Below, in pieces: positions 25,316 to 34,203 of a DNA stretch of 64,000 bases. Source of the DNA: Dinoroseobacter sp. (GTDB lineage: Bacteria; Pseudomonadota; Alphaproteobacteria; Rhodobacterales; Rhodobacteraceae); contig JASJAW010000012.1 of NCBI GenBank assembly GCA_030066795.1, forward strand, positions 115,333 through 179,332. The letters are read 5' to 3'. The first letter of the stretch is position 1, and each line of letters begins with the position of its first letter. The notes beneath the pieces were generated by a model. The model had not been told where the DNA came from and ran no database searches. It worked only from the letters and a program-made list of their open reading frames with translations. The position numbers were made by a program, and so were the translations under genes.

Positions 25316-26376
25316 GCGCGAGCGGTCCGATTGCCCTGCTGATCGACCATGAAATCGGTGATCACAGCTCCGATCCACATGCAGGTTAACGCCAGCCATG
25401 CAGTGCCTGCAAAGATTGATCCACCTGTAACGCCTGCACCGATCGCACAGCCGCCCGCAAGCATACCGCCAAACCCCATCAGCGCCGCCCCGATCATTGC
25501 GCGGGTCATATTCGCGGCGCCGTCAAAGCCTTGCCATTGCAATTCCCCCCCGACCCAAGCGGCCATCAACGCACCGATAAAGACGCCCGGGACCAAACCG
25601 ATATCAAACTCCAGAACCGGGTTTGGCTCCAGAAAGAACAGAAGGGTATTGGCTGAGGGGCCCGTAAAGGTGGCACTTTCGATCGGCACCGGATCGAATG
25701 CGACTTGAGCAAGCGCAAAGGTCAGGACCCAGCCCAAGGCGACTGCGAAACCGACGCCAGAGGCCATAAACAAGCGTCGTGCGCCGATCTGATTGCGGCG
25801 AGAAATCTCAAGCGCGATGACCGCGAGGACCAACCCCAAGACAAGACCACTGGCGTCCGGCATACCCAAAGCATTGAGCAGGTTTACGTTGGTTCCACCA
25901 GAGGTGATCCACAGCGTTGCAAGCGTGTCGCGCAAGGGCGCCAAGGCCCCCTGAAGGGCCATAATTGCGAACACTGCGAAAATCAGTCCAGATACAACCG
26001 AACGCAAATTTCCGGTCGCGGCGAGAACCAGCAAGCGACCCGAACAGCCGCGTGCCAACACCATGCCAGCGCCGAACATCAGACCACCGATGATAGCACC
26101 AGACCAAGACCCCGGCACCGCCATCATGCGCGCATCCTCGATCCGCATCAGACCCAGAAGAGCGGCCCCTTGAACCCAGACAAGCGCGGTAGAGAAACAC
26201 AACAGCCAAACGGCCATTCGGTCGCCAAGGCGGCCCCGCGCGAACTCCACCGTTGCGGCACGCAGGCAGAATCTCGAACGCTGTGCAGCGACGCCAAAGA
26301 CAATGCCGGTCACTAAACCGAACAGCGCAGCGGTCGGGCTTTCGCCGATCCTTTCGACCAAAGGCAGGATGTCCAT
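25312..26376 (-). CDS. YeeE/YedE-family sulfur-compound transporter
   Basis: A 354-residue polytopic membrane protein with the duplicated YeeE/YedE core. Cysteine motifs are ARGCSGRLL in the first half and AGGCAIGAGVTGGS in the second, plus AQRSRFCLR near the N-terminus. Family members import thiosulfate or related reduced sulfur species through these cysteines. The ATG at 26376 follows AAGGACTC; the open frame continues upstream to 26670 over the divergent gene. No TusA-like gene is adjacent. Substrate is inferred from the family. Confidence 0.88.
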   Translation of the reverse strand: MDILPLVERIGESPTAALFGLVTGIVFGVAAQRSRFCLRAATVEFARGRLGDRMAVWLLCFSTALVWVQGAALLGLMRIEDARMMAVPGSWSGAIIGGLMFGAGMVLARGCSGRLLVLAATGNLRSVVSGLIFAVFAIMALQGALAPLRDTLATLWITSGGTNVNLLNALGMPDASGLVLGLVLAVIALEISRRNQIGARRLFMASGVGFAVALGWVLTFALAQVAFDPVPIESATFTGPSANTLLFFLEPNPVLEFDIGLVPGVFIGALMAAWVGGELQWQGFDGAANMTRAMIGAALMGFGGMLAGGCAIGAGVTGGSIFAGTAWLALTCMWIGAVITDFMVDQQGNRTARA

Positions 26377-26434
26377 GGAAAGAGTCCTTATTCGCAAATT
26401 TGAATGTGTCTCGCATATCTGGGAAAGGGGAGCC

Positions 26435-26448
26435 TTGATCCAGATCAC
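26435..26448. promoter_or_regulatory. FNR/FnrL-like box
   Basis: TTGATCCAGATCAC matches the consensus TTGAT-N4-ATCAA at nine of ten positions. It lies in the 117-base divergent region, 59 bases from the transporter start at 26376 and 46 bases from the MFS start at 26494. It may give oxygen-dependent control of one or both genes. Confidence 0.55.
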
Positions 26449-26493
26449 GTCTTTTCGCTCGCTATCGCAGAAGTTGAGGCGTAGAGAGGCCGT

Positions 26494-27723
26494 ATGCAAA
26501 TCGTGCCCCTGTCCGAAGCCAAACACCTCCCACGCTGGCGTCAGCCTGTTGTGCTGCTGTTTCTTATGGCCTTCGCCATGCCCTTGGCCTTTGCGACCTG
26601 GTCCGCGTTGCTGAACAACTTCGTTATCGAGCGCGGAGGGTTCACCGGGGTCGAGATTGGCTGGTTGCACACAGTCCGAGAAATCCCTGGGTTTCTTGCT
26701 GTTGGCGTGATTTTCCTGATTATATTCATCCGCGAGCAGGTGCTCGGACTGGTGTCGTTAATCCTACTCGGCGTCGGTACTGCGCTCACCGGTTTTTTCC
26801 CGACCTATGGCGGCATCTTGATGATGACGCTCATCAGTTCGATCGGGTTTCACTATTACGAGACGGTTAACCAGTCGCTCCAGCTGCAATGGATAGAAAA
26901 GGACAAAGCTCCGCAAACACTGGGCTGGATCGTGGCTGCAGGATCAGGAGCGTCTCTGCTGAGCTATGGCACTCTTGTCGTGAGTTGGAAGGCCTTCGAT
27001 CTGTCTTACGAATTCGTGTATATGACAGCGGGCGGGGTCTGTGTTCTGATTGCACTGTTCTGTTTGTTTGCCTATCCGCAGTTTGAATCGCCCAATCCGC
27101 AAAACAAGAAAATGGTGCTGCGGCGGCGGTACTGGCTCTATTACGCGCTGCAATTCATGTCGGGGGCGCGGCGGCAGATTTTCGTGGTCTTCGCGGCCTT
27201 CATGATGGTCGAGAAGTTTGGCTTCGAGGTCCATCAAGTTACGGCTCTTTTCTTGATCAACTATCTGGCCAACATGCTGTTCGCACCGCTGATGGGCAAA
27301 GCCGTCGCCCGCTTCGGAGAGCGCAACGCGCTGGCGTTCGAGTACATCGGCTTGATCTGCGTGTTTCTGGCGTATGGGGGCATTTATTGGTTCGGTTGGG
27401 GCGTGATGCTGGCGGCTGCGCTCTATGTGCTGGACCATCTGTTTTTTGCGCTGGCATTCGCGCTCAAGACCTATTTTCAGAAGATCGCGGATCCAGCAGA
27501 TATCGCGCCGACTGCCGCTGTGGCATTTACCATTAACCACATCGCGGCCGTGTTCTTGCCGGCGGCGCTCGGGTATCTCTGGGTGGTTTCACCGGGCGGC
27601 GTCTTCTGGCTGGCGGCTGGGATGGCCGGAACCTCGCTTTGCCTTGCGCTGTTGATCCCGCGCCATCCGGCACCGGGTCATGAAACGGTGTTTCAGACCC
27701 GTTTGGCGGCTCCGGCGGAATGA
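26494..27723 (+). CDS. Major facilitator superfamily transporter
   Basis: A 409-residue protein with about twelve membrane segments and MFS-like features (TVREIPGFLAVGVIF, LINYLANMLFAPLMGKAVAR, FGERNAL). RBS GAGAGG lies just before the ATG. Divergent from the YeeE-type transporter across the FNR-like box, so the two may serve one pathway under low oxygen. Substrate cannot be told from the sequence. Confidence 0.85.
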   Translation: MQIVPLSEAKHLPRWRQPVVLLFLMAFAMPLAFATWSALLNNFVIERGGFTGVEIGWLHTVREIPGFLAVGVIFLIIFIREQVLGLVSLILLGVGTALTGFFPTYGGILMMTLISSIGFHYYETVNQSLQLQWIEKDKAPQTLGWIVAAGSGASLLSYGTLVVSWKAFDLSYEFVYMTAGGVCVLIALFCLFAYPQFESPNPQNKKMVLRRRYWLYYALQFMSGARRQIFVVFAAFMMVEKFGFEVHQVTALFLINYLANMLFAPLMGKAVARFGERNALAFEYIGLICVFLAYGGIYWFGWGVMLAAALYVLDHLFFALAFALKTYFQKIADPADIAPTAAVAFTINHIAAVFLPAALGYLWVVSPGGVFWLAAGMAGTSLCLALLIPRHPAPGHETVFQTRLAAPAE

Positions 27724-28169
27724 TCTTGGTTTGAGAAGCGCGACTGCAGACGCAGACATGTCTGGCCACCGAAACTCAGCCCCATCACAATTGCTGCCAC
27801 AGCGACACCAAATCCGAAGGCAATTTCGAACAGGTTCTGTTCCCCAAGAAATACAGTGAACCGATCTAACAGAGATGCGTCCGGCGGCATCACGAAAGTC
27901 GAAGCCCCCATCATCAGAGCGGTGGCAAGGGCAGTGGTCAGCGCCGTTGCATAGCCAGCAAACAGTAACTTTTCGGTGTTTGTCATGCGGCGCTTATTCT
28001 GGCGCACGAACGACCACAATACCGCCTGAGCGGCACAGAAGTTCGCAAGCACGACCGTGGGCCAGTCAAAGTTAATCCCGAACGAGGTCCCAAGGCTGAT
28101 ACCGATCGCTTGCAGCGCGCAAAGCGCGACCGTGAAAATCACGTAAAGGCGAATGTCGCGTAGTCCCAC
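27693..28169 (-). CDS. ABZJ_00895-like small membrane protein
   Basis: A 158-residue protein with four hydrophobic segments (IRLYVIFTVALCALQAIGIS, VVLANFCAAQAVLWSFV, LLFAGYATALTTALATALMM, IAFGFGVAVAAIVMGLSFGG). Four segments and the pattern LANFCAAQ resemble the ABZJ_00895 family of unknown function. The GTG at 28169 is preferred because GAGGGAGA lies five bases before it; an ATG at 28217 would add 16 polar residues. The 3' end overlaps the convergent MFS gene by 31 bases. Confidence 0.65.
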   Translation of the reverse strand: MGLRDIRLYVIFTVALCALQAIGISLGTSFGINFDWPTVVLANFCAAQAVLWSFVRQNKRRMTNTEKLLFAGYATALTTALATALMMGASTFVMPPDASLLDRFTVFLGEQNLFEIAFGFGVAVAAIVMGLSFGGQTCLRLQSRFSNQDHSAGAAKRV

Positions 28170-28294
28170 CTCTGTCTCCCTCTGCTCGCGCGTCCTTAAC
28201 CAAAACTTGATCTGCAATCCGGGCTACGACATGAGCGAACTGTGGAGAATTCGCGGCAGCCTTCCTATCTCTATTGCAACAAAGGAGGCTCCAT

Positions 28295-28951
28295 ATGTTC
28301 TTCATGACCCGCAAAAAAGCTCAGATGATTACCCCCGAGGATGCGCTCCCGGGCCGCGCAGCTGCCATTCCGACGGCGGAGACACATTTTGTGTCCGGCC
28401 GTCCGCTCACGCACGATGTGCCTGACGGTATGGAAGAAGCGATGTTCGGCATGGGCTGTTTCTGGGGCGTGGAGCGAATGTTCTGGAAGCTCGATGGCGT
28501 TTGGCTGACGATGGTTGGTTATGCAGGCGGGTTCACGCCCAATCCGACCTATCAGGAGGTATGTTCCGGTCAGACGGGCCATAACGAAGTCGTTCGCGTT
28601 GTGTATGATCCGGCGAAGGTGAGCTTCGAGGATTTGCTCAAAGTCTTCTGGGAAGGCCACGACCCGACCCAGGGGATGCGGCAGGGCAATGACACAGGCA
28701 CCCAGTACCGGTCAGGAATTTACGCCTACACGCCCGCGCAGCTCGAAACCGCCGAGGCGTCAAAGACAATGTTTGCGCCGAAGCTCGCCGCTGCAGGCTA
28801 CGGTGCAATCACGACTGAGATCCTCGAGGCTCCGGCGTTCTACTTCGCTGAGGATTACCATCAGCAGTACCTGGCCAAGAACCCGGCCGGGTACTGTGGG
28901 ATCGGCGGCACCGGCGTGACCTGTCCGATCGGAACTGGCGCGCACGCCTAA
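28295..28951 (+). CDS. msrA: Peptide-methionine (S)-S-oxide reductase
   Basis: A 218-residue MsrA repairing methionine-S-sulfoxide in proteins. The catalytic Cys55 is in [10 protein letters not shown]; further marks are [29 protein letters not shown] and [14 protein letters not shown]-terminal cysteines in [12 protein letters not shown] can serve as resolving residues. The ATG at 28295 is preceded by AAAGGAGG, one of the strongest RBS in the window; an ATG at 28274 has none. Confidence 0.95.
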   Translation: MFFMTRKKAQMITPEDALPGRAAAIPTAETHFVSGRPLTHDVPDGMEEAMFGMGCFWGVERMFWKLDGVWLTMVGYAGGFTPNPTYQEVCSGQTGHNEVVRVVYDPAKVSFEDLLKVFWEGHDPTQGMRQGNDTGTQYRSGIYAYTPAQLETAEASKTMFAPKLAAAGYGAITTEILEAPAFYFAEDYHQQYLAKNPAGYCGIGGTGVTCPIGTGAHA

Positions 28952-28958
28952 GACGCTC

Positions 28959-28980
28959 CGGGCGCTTGCGATAGCGCCCG
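28959..28980 (+). terminator. Small hairpin between msrA and prmA
   Basis: An 8-bp perfect stem, CGGGCGCT (28959-28966) with AGCGCCCG (28973-28980), and a six-base loop eight bases after the msrA stop. No T-run follows, so it may only attenuate or protect the msrA transcript. Confidence 0.35.
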
Positions 28981-29024
28981 CGAGGGCCTAAGGGGGCGAC
29001 ATCCAACTGACGGAGGTCGCCCCG

Positions 29025-29897
29025 ATGCCCACCTTTACCGCCCTGACGACGCTGGCTGGCAAGGCTTCTGCTGAAGCTCTCGGCGAGGCGATGGAGCGGC
29101 TCTACCCGGAACCGACCGGCGTCGGCGTTTTTGAAATCGAGGACGACTCCGGTTTGTGGGAGGTCGGCGGCTATTTCACGGAACGGCCCGACGAGACGGG
29201 GCTCGCCCTGTTGGCGGCTGGATTTGACGCGAAGCCTTTCACCATCTCTGAGCTGCCGGAAACGGACTGGGTGGCAAAAGTGAAACGGGAGCTCGCGCCG
29301 GTGCGTGCGGGTCGGTTTTTGCTGTATGGCAGCCATGATGCGGATCAGGTTGCGCCGGAAGTGGTGCCCCTGTTGATTGAGGCTGCCATGGCCTTCGGAA
29401 CGGGGCATCATGGGACCACACAAGGGTGCCTGATTGCGTTTGATGAATTACTAGACGCCGGTGCGCGCCCCGCTTCTGTGCTGGATTTGGGCTGCGGTAC
29501 AGCGGTGCTTGCGATGGCGGCTGCCCGTGTTCTGCCCGCGGCAACGATCGTGGCCTCCGATATCGATCCGGTTGCAGTTGAGGTTGCGGAGGCCAATCTG
29601 GCCGCAAACGGCATGGCCGGAACCGTCACGTGCCTAGAGGCAACGGGGCTGGAGCACGACCGTATTTCCAGACATGCGCCCTACGATTTGATCTTTGCCA
29701 ATATCCTAAAGGGCCCGCTGGTGACGCTTGCGCCAGAAATTGCGGCAGCAATAGGGCAGAGTGGGCACGTGATTCTGTCGGGATTGCTGAATGATCAGGC
29801 CAATGACGTAATCAATGCCTATGAAACGGCGGGATTGTCGCTTTTTGCGCGTCGTGAACTTGGCGATTGGACCACTTTGACCCTGACTTTGCCATGA
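29025..29897 (+). CDS. prmA: Ribosomal protein L11 methyltransferase
   Basis: A 290-residue class I methyltransferase that trimethylates ribosomal protein L11. The SAM motif is VLDLGCGTAVLAMAA; the family marks AFGTGHHGTTQGCL and the motif IV NxLxxPL-like FANILKGPLV are present. The length fits PrmA (E. coli 293). RBS CGGAGGTCG precedes the ATG. Confidence 0.94.
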   Translation: MPTFTALTTLAGKASAEALGEAMERLYPEPTGVGVFEIEDDSGLWEVGGYFTERPDETGLALLAAGFDAKPFTISELPETDWVAKVKRELAPVRAGRFLLYGSHDADQVAPEVVPLLIEAAMAFGTGHHGTTQGCLIAFDELLDAGARPASVLDLGCGTAVLAMAAARVLPAATIVASDIDPVAVEVAEANLAANGMAGTVTCLEATGLEHDRISRHAPYDLIFANILKGPLVTLAPEIAAAIGQSGHVILSGLLNDQANDVINAYETAGLSLFARRELGDWTTLTLTLP

Positions 29898-29962
29898 TCT
29901 CTCCACAAAGGGCGCGGGGTGCATAAACTGGCGCCAGTAACGAGTTCATAGGGTTTTGTGTA

Positions 29963-30286
29963 ATGTCCCGCGAAGAACATATGTCCGCAATGGCGTCCCG
30001 TATCGAACGGATCGAAGTCGCGCATGCGCAACAGCGCCGCCGCGATCTTCTGCGCCTTGAGCGCGATACACAGGTCCCGGGCCAGTGGATGCCGTTCAGC
30101 AAGGTGTTCCTGCTGTTTGTGATGGTTTTGGCCCTGAAGGCAGTTGCGATCGCTTCTTTGGGTGAAGCCGCCTATTTGGGGCACGTTCAGGCGTTGAGCA
30201 ATGGCACCACTTTGGAGCGTATGGTGGGCATCTTGCTCACGCCTGACCGAATTTCGGTGGGAATCTCCCAGTATCTGAGCTTCTGA
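29963..30286 (+). CDS. Small single-pass membrane protein, unknown function
   Basis: A 107-residue protein with a charged N-terminal helix (residues 1-40, rich in Arg and Glu), one hydrophobic segment at about 47-63 (VFLLFVMVLALKAVAIAS) and a polar C-terminus. The ATG at 29963 lacks a clear RBS. Ends three bases before the convergent DUF1127 gene. Composition looks coding, but no family is recognised. Confidence 0.6.
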   Translation: MSREEHMSAMASRIERIEVAHAQQRRRDLLRLERDTQVPGQWMPFSKVFLLFVMVLALKAVAIASLGEAAYLGHVQALSNGTTLERMVGILLTPDRISVGISQYLSF

Positions 30287-30289
30287 GCC

Positions 30290-30481
30290 TTACCGGCCAA
30301 ACCGAAGATCATTGATATCCGCACGGACCAAGCCGACGTCGAGGAGCTGTCGGTCAGACAGTTCGTGCAACGCCTTGCGTGTCTGGTGTGCCTGATACTC
30401 GGAAATGAGCCGCTGCATATACGCAACGGGATCGAAGCGGCGGGCGGAGAGGGCCGGGCGGGCCACTGCGGTATATGCCAT
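30290..30481 (-). CDS. DUF1127 small protein
   Basis: A 63-residue protein whose C-terminal part LHELSDRQLLDVGLVRADIN is the signature of DUF1127. Some small arginine-rich members of this family affect phosphate, carbon and RNA metabolism in alphaproteobacteria. The ATG at 30481 (MAYTAVARPALS) has AAGGAA upstream; a longer frame begins at 30550 without RBS. The 280 bases between it and ruvC are AT-richer and probably contain its promoter. Confidence 0.85.
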   Translation of the reverse strand: MAYTAVARPALSARRFDPVAYMQRLISEYQAHQTRKALHELSDRQLLDVGLVRADINDLRFGR

Positions 30482-30761
30482 CGGATGTTCCTTCCATCGT
30501 TTTTTTCTTTCTCGTATATCGCGCAAATAGGACCTCTTTTTCCGAGGCACAATTGCAAAGCCTGCATATCACCTAACGGAAAACTGCATAGCTTTCGTGG
30601 GTTTTAAAGTTTTGTATTAAAAGTAAAAAATTCCTATCTCTGTTTGGATTGCCGACAGTGGTCCTTGCGAATGGAAAGTTGAGTTGCGGGATTCGCTGTT
30701 GGCAGATGTTCCCGTTTCGTGCTAACCGTGGCCCGAGCAGAAAACACAAGACGGGGGCAGG

Positions 30762-31268
30762 ATGCGCGTACTGGGCATCGACCCGGGGTTGAGGACTCTC
30801 GGTTGGGGGGTCATCGACGTCACAGGCAACAAGCTGCGCCATGTGGAAAATGGCCAGATCACGTCTGAAGGACGCGCCCTTGCTGCGCGGCTTCTGAGTC
30901 TTCACACCCAGCTGACTGACGTGGTCAGTCGCTTGGCACCCGACGCCGCAGCCGTCGAACAGACTTTTGTAAACAAAGATGCCGTTGGGACGCTGAAGCT
31001 GGGGCAGGCCCGCGCGATCGCGCTTGTTGTGCCCGCCGCGTCAGGGATCGAGGTGGCGGAATACGCCCCGAACCATGTCAAGAAAACCGTTGTTGGTGTC
31101 GGGCATGCGGCGAAGGAACAAATCCAGCATATGGTCAAACTTCAGCTTCCGGGCGTTGTGCTGGCGGGCGCGGACGCAGCCGATGCGCTCGCGATTGCCA
31201 TGTGCCACAGCTTTCATCTGCAATCGCGTAACCGAGTCGCAGTTCGGCAGGTCGGAGGCGTCACATGA
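30762..31268 (+). CDS. ruvC: Holliday junction endonuclease RuvC
   Basis: A 168-residue RNase-H-fold resolvase that cuts Holliday junctions. Acidic catalytic residues: Asp7 in GIDPGL, Glu66 in AAVEQTF, and Asp138 with Asp141 in [13 protein letters not shown]. Length close to E. coli (173). Its stop overlaps the ruvA start by four bases. First gene of ruvCAB. Confidence 0.96.
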   Translation: MRVLGIDPGLRTLGWGVIDVTGNKLRHVENGQITSEGRALAARLLSLHTQLTDVVSRLAPDAAAVEQTFVNKDAVGTLKLGQARAIALVVPAASGIEVAEYAPNHVKKTVVGVGHAAKEQIQHMVKLQLPGVVLAGADAADALAIAMCHSFHLQSRNRVAVRQVGGVT

Positions 31269-31948
31269 TCGGGATGTTGTCCGGCGTCGTCGCATACAGG
31301 GCGCCCGATCATGTCATGCTCGATGTGCGCGGGATTGGCTATGTTGTCTATTGCTCAGACCGCACGCTGGCGAGCTTGCCTACTGCCGGAGAGCCGACAG
31401 TGCTTTATACCGACCTTCTTGTGCGGGAGGACCTGCTGCAGCTTTTTGGGTTCTCGAGCCTGCTGGAAAAAGAGTGGCACCGCCTGCTGATGAGCGTTCA
31501 GGGGATCGGAGCCAAGGCTTCATTATCCATTTTGTCGGCGCTTGGTGCGGACGGGGTGAGCCGGGCCATTGCGTTGGGCGACTGGACTGCCGTGAAGGCT
31601 GCACAAGGTGTAGGGCCGAAGATTGCGCAACGGGTGGTCAACGAATTGAAGGATAAAGCCCCGCAGGTCATGGCGATGGGAGCAGAGTTGTCCGCGGTGA
31701 TTGAAGACAACAGTGAAGCCGCCGCGCCGAACATCGAACCCGCCCCGGCGGCGCGGCCGGTGGTTGTACAGTCCTCCGGGACAGGGCAGGTAGGAGCAGC
31801 CCAAGCGGCCGCGTTGTCGGCGCTGGTCAATCTCGGCTACGGGCAGGGCGAGGCGGCCAGTGCCGTCGCAGAAGCTGCGGCCGAAGACGCAGGCGACGAA
31901 GCGGCGCTGATCCGAGCTGCGCTCCGCCTGCTGGCTCCGAAAGGATAA
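31265..31948 (+). CDS. ruvA: Holliday junction DNA helicase subunit RuvA
   Basis: A 227-residue protein that binds the four-way junction and loads RuvB. Domain I has MIGMLSGVV and [15 protein letters not shown] sequence, domain II the helix-hairpin-helix repeats ([32 protein letters not shown]), and the C-terminal domain III ([19 protein letters not shown]) contacts RuvB. About 20 residues longer than E. coli because of an Ala/Pro-rich linker near 150-175. Starts within the ruvC stop (ATGA). Confidence 0.96.
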   Translation: MIGMLSGVVAYRAPDHVMLDVRGIGYVVYCSDRTLASLPTAGEPTVLYTDLLVREDLLQLFGFSSLLEKEWHRLLMSVQGIGAKASLSILSALGADGVSRAIALGDWTAVKAAQGVGPKIAQRVVNELKDKAPQVMAMGAELSAVIEDNSEAAAPNIEPAPAARPVVVQSSGTGQVGAAQAAALSALVNLGYGQGEAASAVAEAAAEDAGDEAALIRAALRLLAPKG

Positions 31949-31954
31949 TCGCCC

Positions 31955-33004
31955 ATGTCGGACCCGGACCCTATGATGCGGCCTGATCCCTTGCCCGAGG
32001 AGCGCAGCGGCAGCGATCGCGCCCTCCGCCCGCAGGTTCTGGAAGAGTTCATTGGACAGGCTGAAGCGCGCGCAAACCTTCGTGTTTTTATCGAAAGCGC
32101 CAAGCGGCGCGGCGAGGCGATGGACCATGTGTTGTTTCATGGCCCTCCGGGTCTCGGCAAAACCACGCTGGCACAGATTATGGCACGCGAGCTTGGCGTT
32201 AATTTCCGTATGACCTCCGGGCCGGTACTGGCCAAGGCAGGGGATCTCGCGGCGCTACTGACCAATCTCGATGCCCGCGATGTGCTGTTCATCGATGAGA
32301 TCCACAGGCTGAATCCGGCGGTGGAAGAGGTGCTCTATCCCGCGATGGAGGATTTCGAGCTTGATCTGGTAATCGGCGAGGGACCGGCCGCGCGCACGGT
32401 GCGGATCGAGTTGCAGCCCTTTACGCTCGTCGGTGCCACCACTCGGCTCGGTCTGCTGACTACGCCTTTGAGGGATCGCTTTGGCATCCCTGTGCGTCTG
32501 CAGTTCTACACCGTGGCCGAACTCGAAGAAATCGTCGGGCGCGGTGCACGCCTTCTGGGTGTGGAGGCGGAAGCGGCGGGCATAGCCGAGATTGCACGGC
32601 GCGCACGTGGCACGCCGCGGATCGCTGGGCGCCTGTTGCGACGCGTGGTGGATTTCGCCTTGGTGGAGGCTGACGGTGTGATCTCGCAAGCAGTGGCGGA
32701 TAACGCGCTGACGCGGCTTGGCGTCGATGCGGCGGGGCTCGATGGCGGCGACCGGCGGTACTTGCGGCTTCTGGCGGAAAACTATGCCGGTGGCCCGGTT
32801 GGGATCGAAACCATTGCTGCGGCATTGTCGGAGGCCCGCGATGCCGTTGAAGAAGTGATTGAGCCCTATTTGCTCCAGCAGGGTTTCTTGCAGCGTACGC
32901 CACGCGGTCGAATGCTGGCGTCGAAGGCCTGGGCCCACCTGGGGATGTCGGCGCCTGCAGTGCCGGGCCAGACGGATTTGTTCGAACCTCCAGCGAAAAC
33001 CTAG
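31955..33004 (+). CDS. ruvB: Holliday junction branch-migration ATPase RuvB
   Basis: A 349-residue AAA+ motor. Walker [10 protein letters not shown], Walker B FIDEIHRL, sensor 1 GATTRLG and the arginine-finger region [12 protein letters not shown] are all present, followed by the C-terminal winged helix ([11 protein letters not shown]). Six bases after ruvA, completing the ruvCAB operon. Confidence 0.97.
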   Translation: MSDPDPMMRPDPLPEERSGSDRALRPQVLEEFIGQAEARANLRVFIESAKRRGEAMDHVLFHGPPGLGKTTLAQIMARELGVNFRMTSGPVLAKAGDLAALLTNLDARDVLFIDEIHRLNPAVEEVLYPAMEDFELDLVIGEGPAARTVRIELQPFTLVGATTRLGLLTTPLRDRFGIPVRLQFYTVAELEEIVGRGARLLGVEAEAAGIAEIARRARGTPRIAGRLLRRVVDFALVEADGVISQAVADNALTRLGVDAAGLDGGDRRYLRLLAENYAGGPVGIETIAAALSEARDAVEEVIEPYLLQQGFLQRTPRGRMLASKAWAHLGMSAPAVPGQTDLFEPPAKT

Positions 33005-33035
33005 GCGCATTTGTCTTCCGGGCTGGAAGGATTTA

Positions 33036-33056
33036 TGCCTCCGGCGGGAGCATTTT
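33036..33056 (+). terminator. Imperfect hairpin with T-run after ruvB
   Basis: TGCCTCC, GGC, GGGAGCA forms a seven-position stem with one mismatch and one G-T pair, followed by TTTT. A terminator for ruvCAB is plausible. From memory, similar stretches (TGCCTCCGGCGGGAG then TTT) recur in many Rhodobacterales genomes, so it may be a dispersed element; only one copy was noticed here. Confidence 0.4.
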
Positions 33057-33077
33057 GGCAAAGAAGAAGAGGCTCGA

Positions 33078-33704
33078 GTGGCACCCGAGGAGATTTCCGC
33101 GCTTTTTACGCGCAGCGATGGAGCCTATCTCTGCGCGCGCTGGGGCCGACCGCTGGCCCCGGTTGTCTTCGGAGTCGAAGATGAAACGTTGTCCGTGGTT
33201 AAGGGCGCATTTCAAGCTGTCACGACCCTTGCTGGCGCCGAGATGGCGGAAACAGACCCTGAGCTGGGCTCCAACCTGATGATATTCTTCCTGCGTGACT
33301 GGCAGGAGTTGGTAGACACCCCAAATCTGGATCGGTTGATTCCTGATCTTGAGCCGTTGGTGAGGCGGTTGCGTGCGGCAGAGGCCAACCAGTATCGGTT
33401 TTTTCGGTTCGATGCCGCAGGTGGGATTAAAGCAGCGTTTGTTTTTGTGCGAATGGACTCAGAGATGTCGAAGGTACCCGCGGAAACCATCGCGCTCAGT
33501 CAAGCCGTGCAAACGATCCTGCTATGGTCCGACACGGCGTTTTCCAAATCTGCACCGCTTGCACAAACCCCCGCTGGTATGGCCGTGTTGCGCCCCGATA
33601 TTGCCGATGTGATCCGCGCGGTATACGACCCGGTTCTGCCTGTTGCTGCAGGCGACCCGGCCCATGCGCTGCGGGTTGCTGCAAGGCTGGGGCGTTCCCA
33701 ATGA
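33078..33704 (+). CDS. Conserved hypothetical protein between ruvB and ybgC
   Basis: A 208-residue soluble protein without a signal peptide, for example SDGAYLCARWGRPLAPVVFG, LGSNLMIFFLRDWQEL and PDIADVIRAVYDPVLPVAAG. The GTG at 33078 is chosen because GAGG precedes it by a few bases and the upstream frame runs back into ruvB and the hairpin. Its stop overlaps the ybgC start (ATGA), tying it to the tol operon. I do not recognise a family; the conserved position is the only clue. Confidence 0.75.
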   Translation: MAPEEISALFTRSDGAYLCARWGRPLAPVVFGVEDETLSVVKGAFQAVTTLAGAEMAETDPELGSNLMIFFLRDWQELVDTPNLDRLIPDLEPLVRRLRAAEANQYRFFRFDAAGGIKAAFVFVRMDSEMSKVPAETIALSQAVQTILLWSDTAFSKSAPLAQTPAGMAVLRPDIADVIRAVYDPVLPVAAGDPAHALRVAARLGRSQ

Positions 33705-34099
33705 GTGCGCCGCACCTTTGGACCGTGCGGGTCTATTACGAAGACACCGACCTCGCGGGCATTGTCTACTATGCGAATTATTTGAAGTTCATCGAACGGG
33801 CCAGGACCGAATATGTGCGAGCACTCGGGATAGACCAGGGGCGCCTGAAGGCTGAACAGGGCGTCGTTTTTGCTGTCCGACATGTGGAGGCCGATTACAT
33901 TCAACCAGCGGTGTTCGACGATACCTTGATTGTCGAAACCACAGCGCTCGAAATGACCGGGGCGCGCGTCGTGATGCAACAAGACGTTTTGCGCGACGGA
34001 ACACTGCTCTTCACGTCGCGCGTAACCCTTGTGTGCCTGGGGATGTCCGGTCGCCCCGCGCGCCTGCCGGAGGCGCTCAGGGCAGCGTTCGCGGAATAA
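33701..34099 (+). CDS. ybgC: Tol-Pal-associated acyl-CoA thioesterase YbgC
   Basis: A 132-residue hotdog-fold thioesterase. The family motif YYEDTDLAGIVYYANYLKF holds the catalytic Asp, followed by ERARTEYVRALGI. YbgC hydrolyses short acyl-CoA and is the usual first gene of tol operons. The ATG at 33701 overlaps the preceding stop. Confidence 0.93.
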   Translation: MSAPHLWTVRVYYEDTDLAGIVYYANYLKFIERARTEYVRALGIDQGRLKAEQGVVFAVRHVEADYIQPAVFDDTLIVETTALEMTGARVVMQQDVLRDGTLLFTSRVTLVCLGMSGRPARLPEALRAAFAE

Positions 34100-34203
34100 C
34101 GCCCGCCTTTGCGCTTTCTCTTTCCTTGCGCGCTCGCTTCGCGTACGCTGCGCCACATAACACAAGCGCGCCGCAGGCGCCGGAAAAAGGCAGTAACAGG
34201 CTC

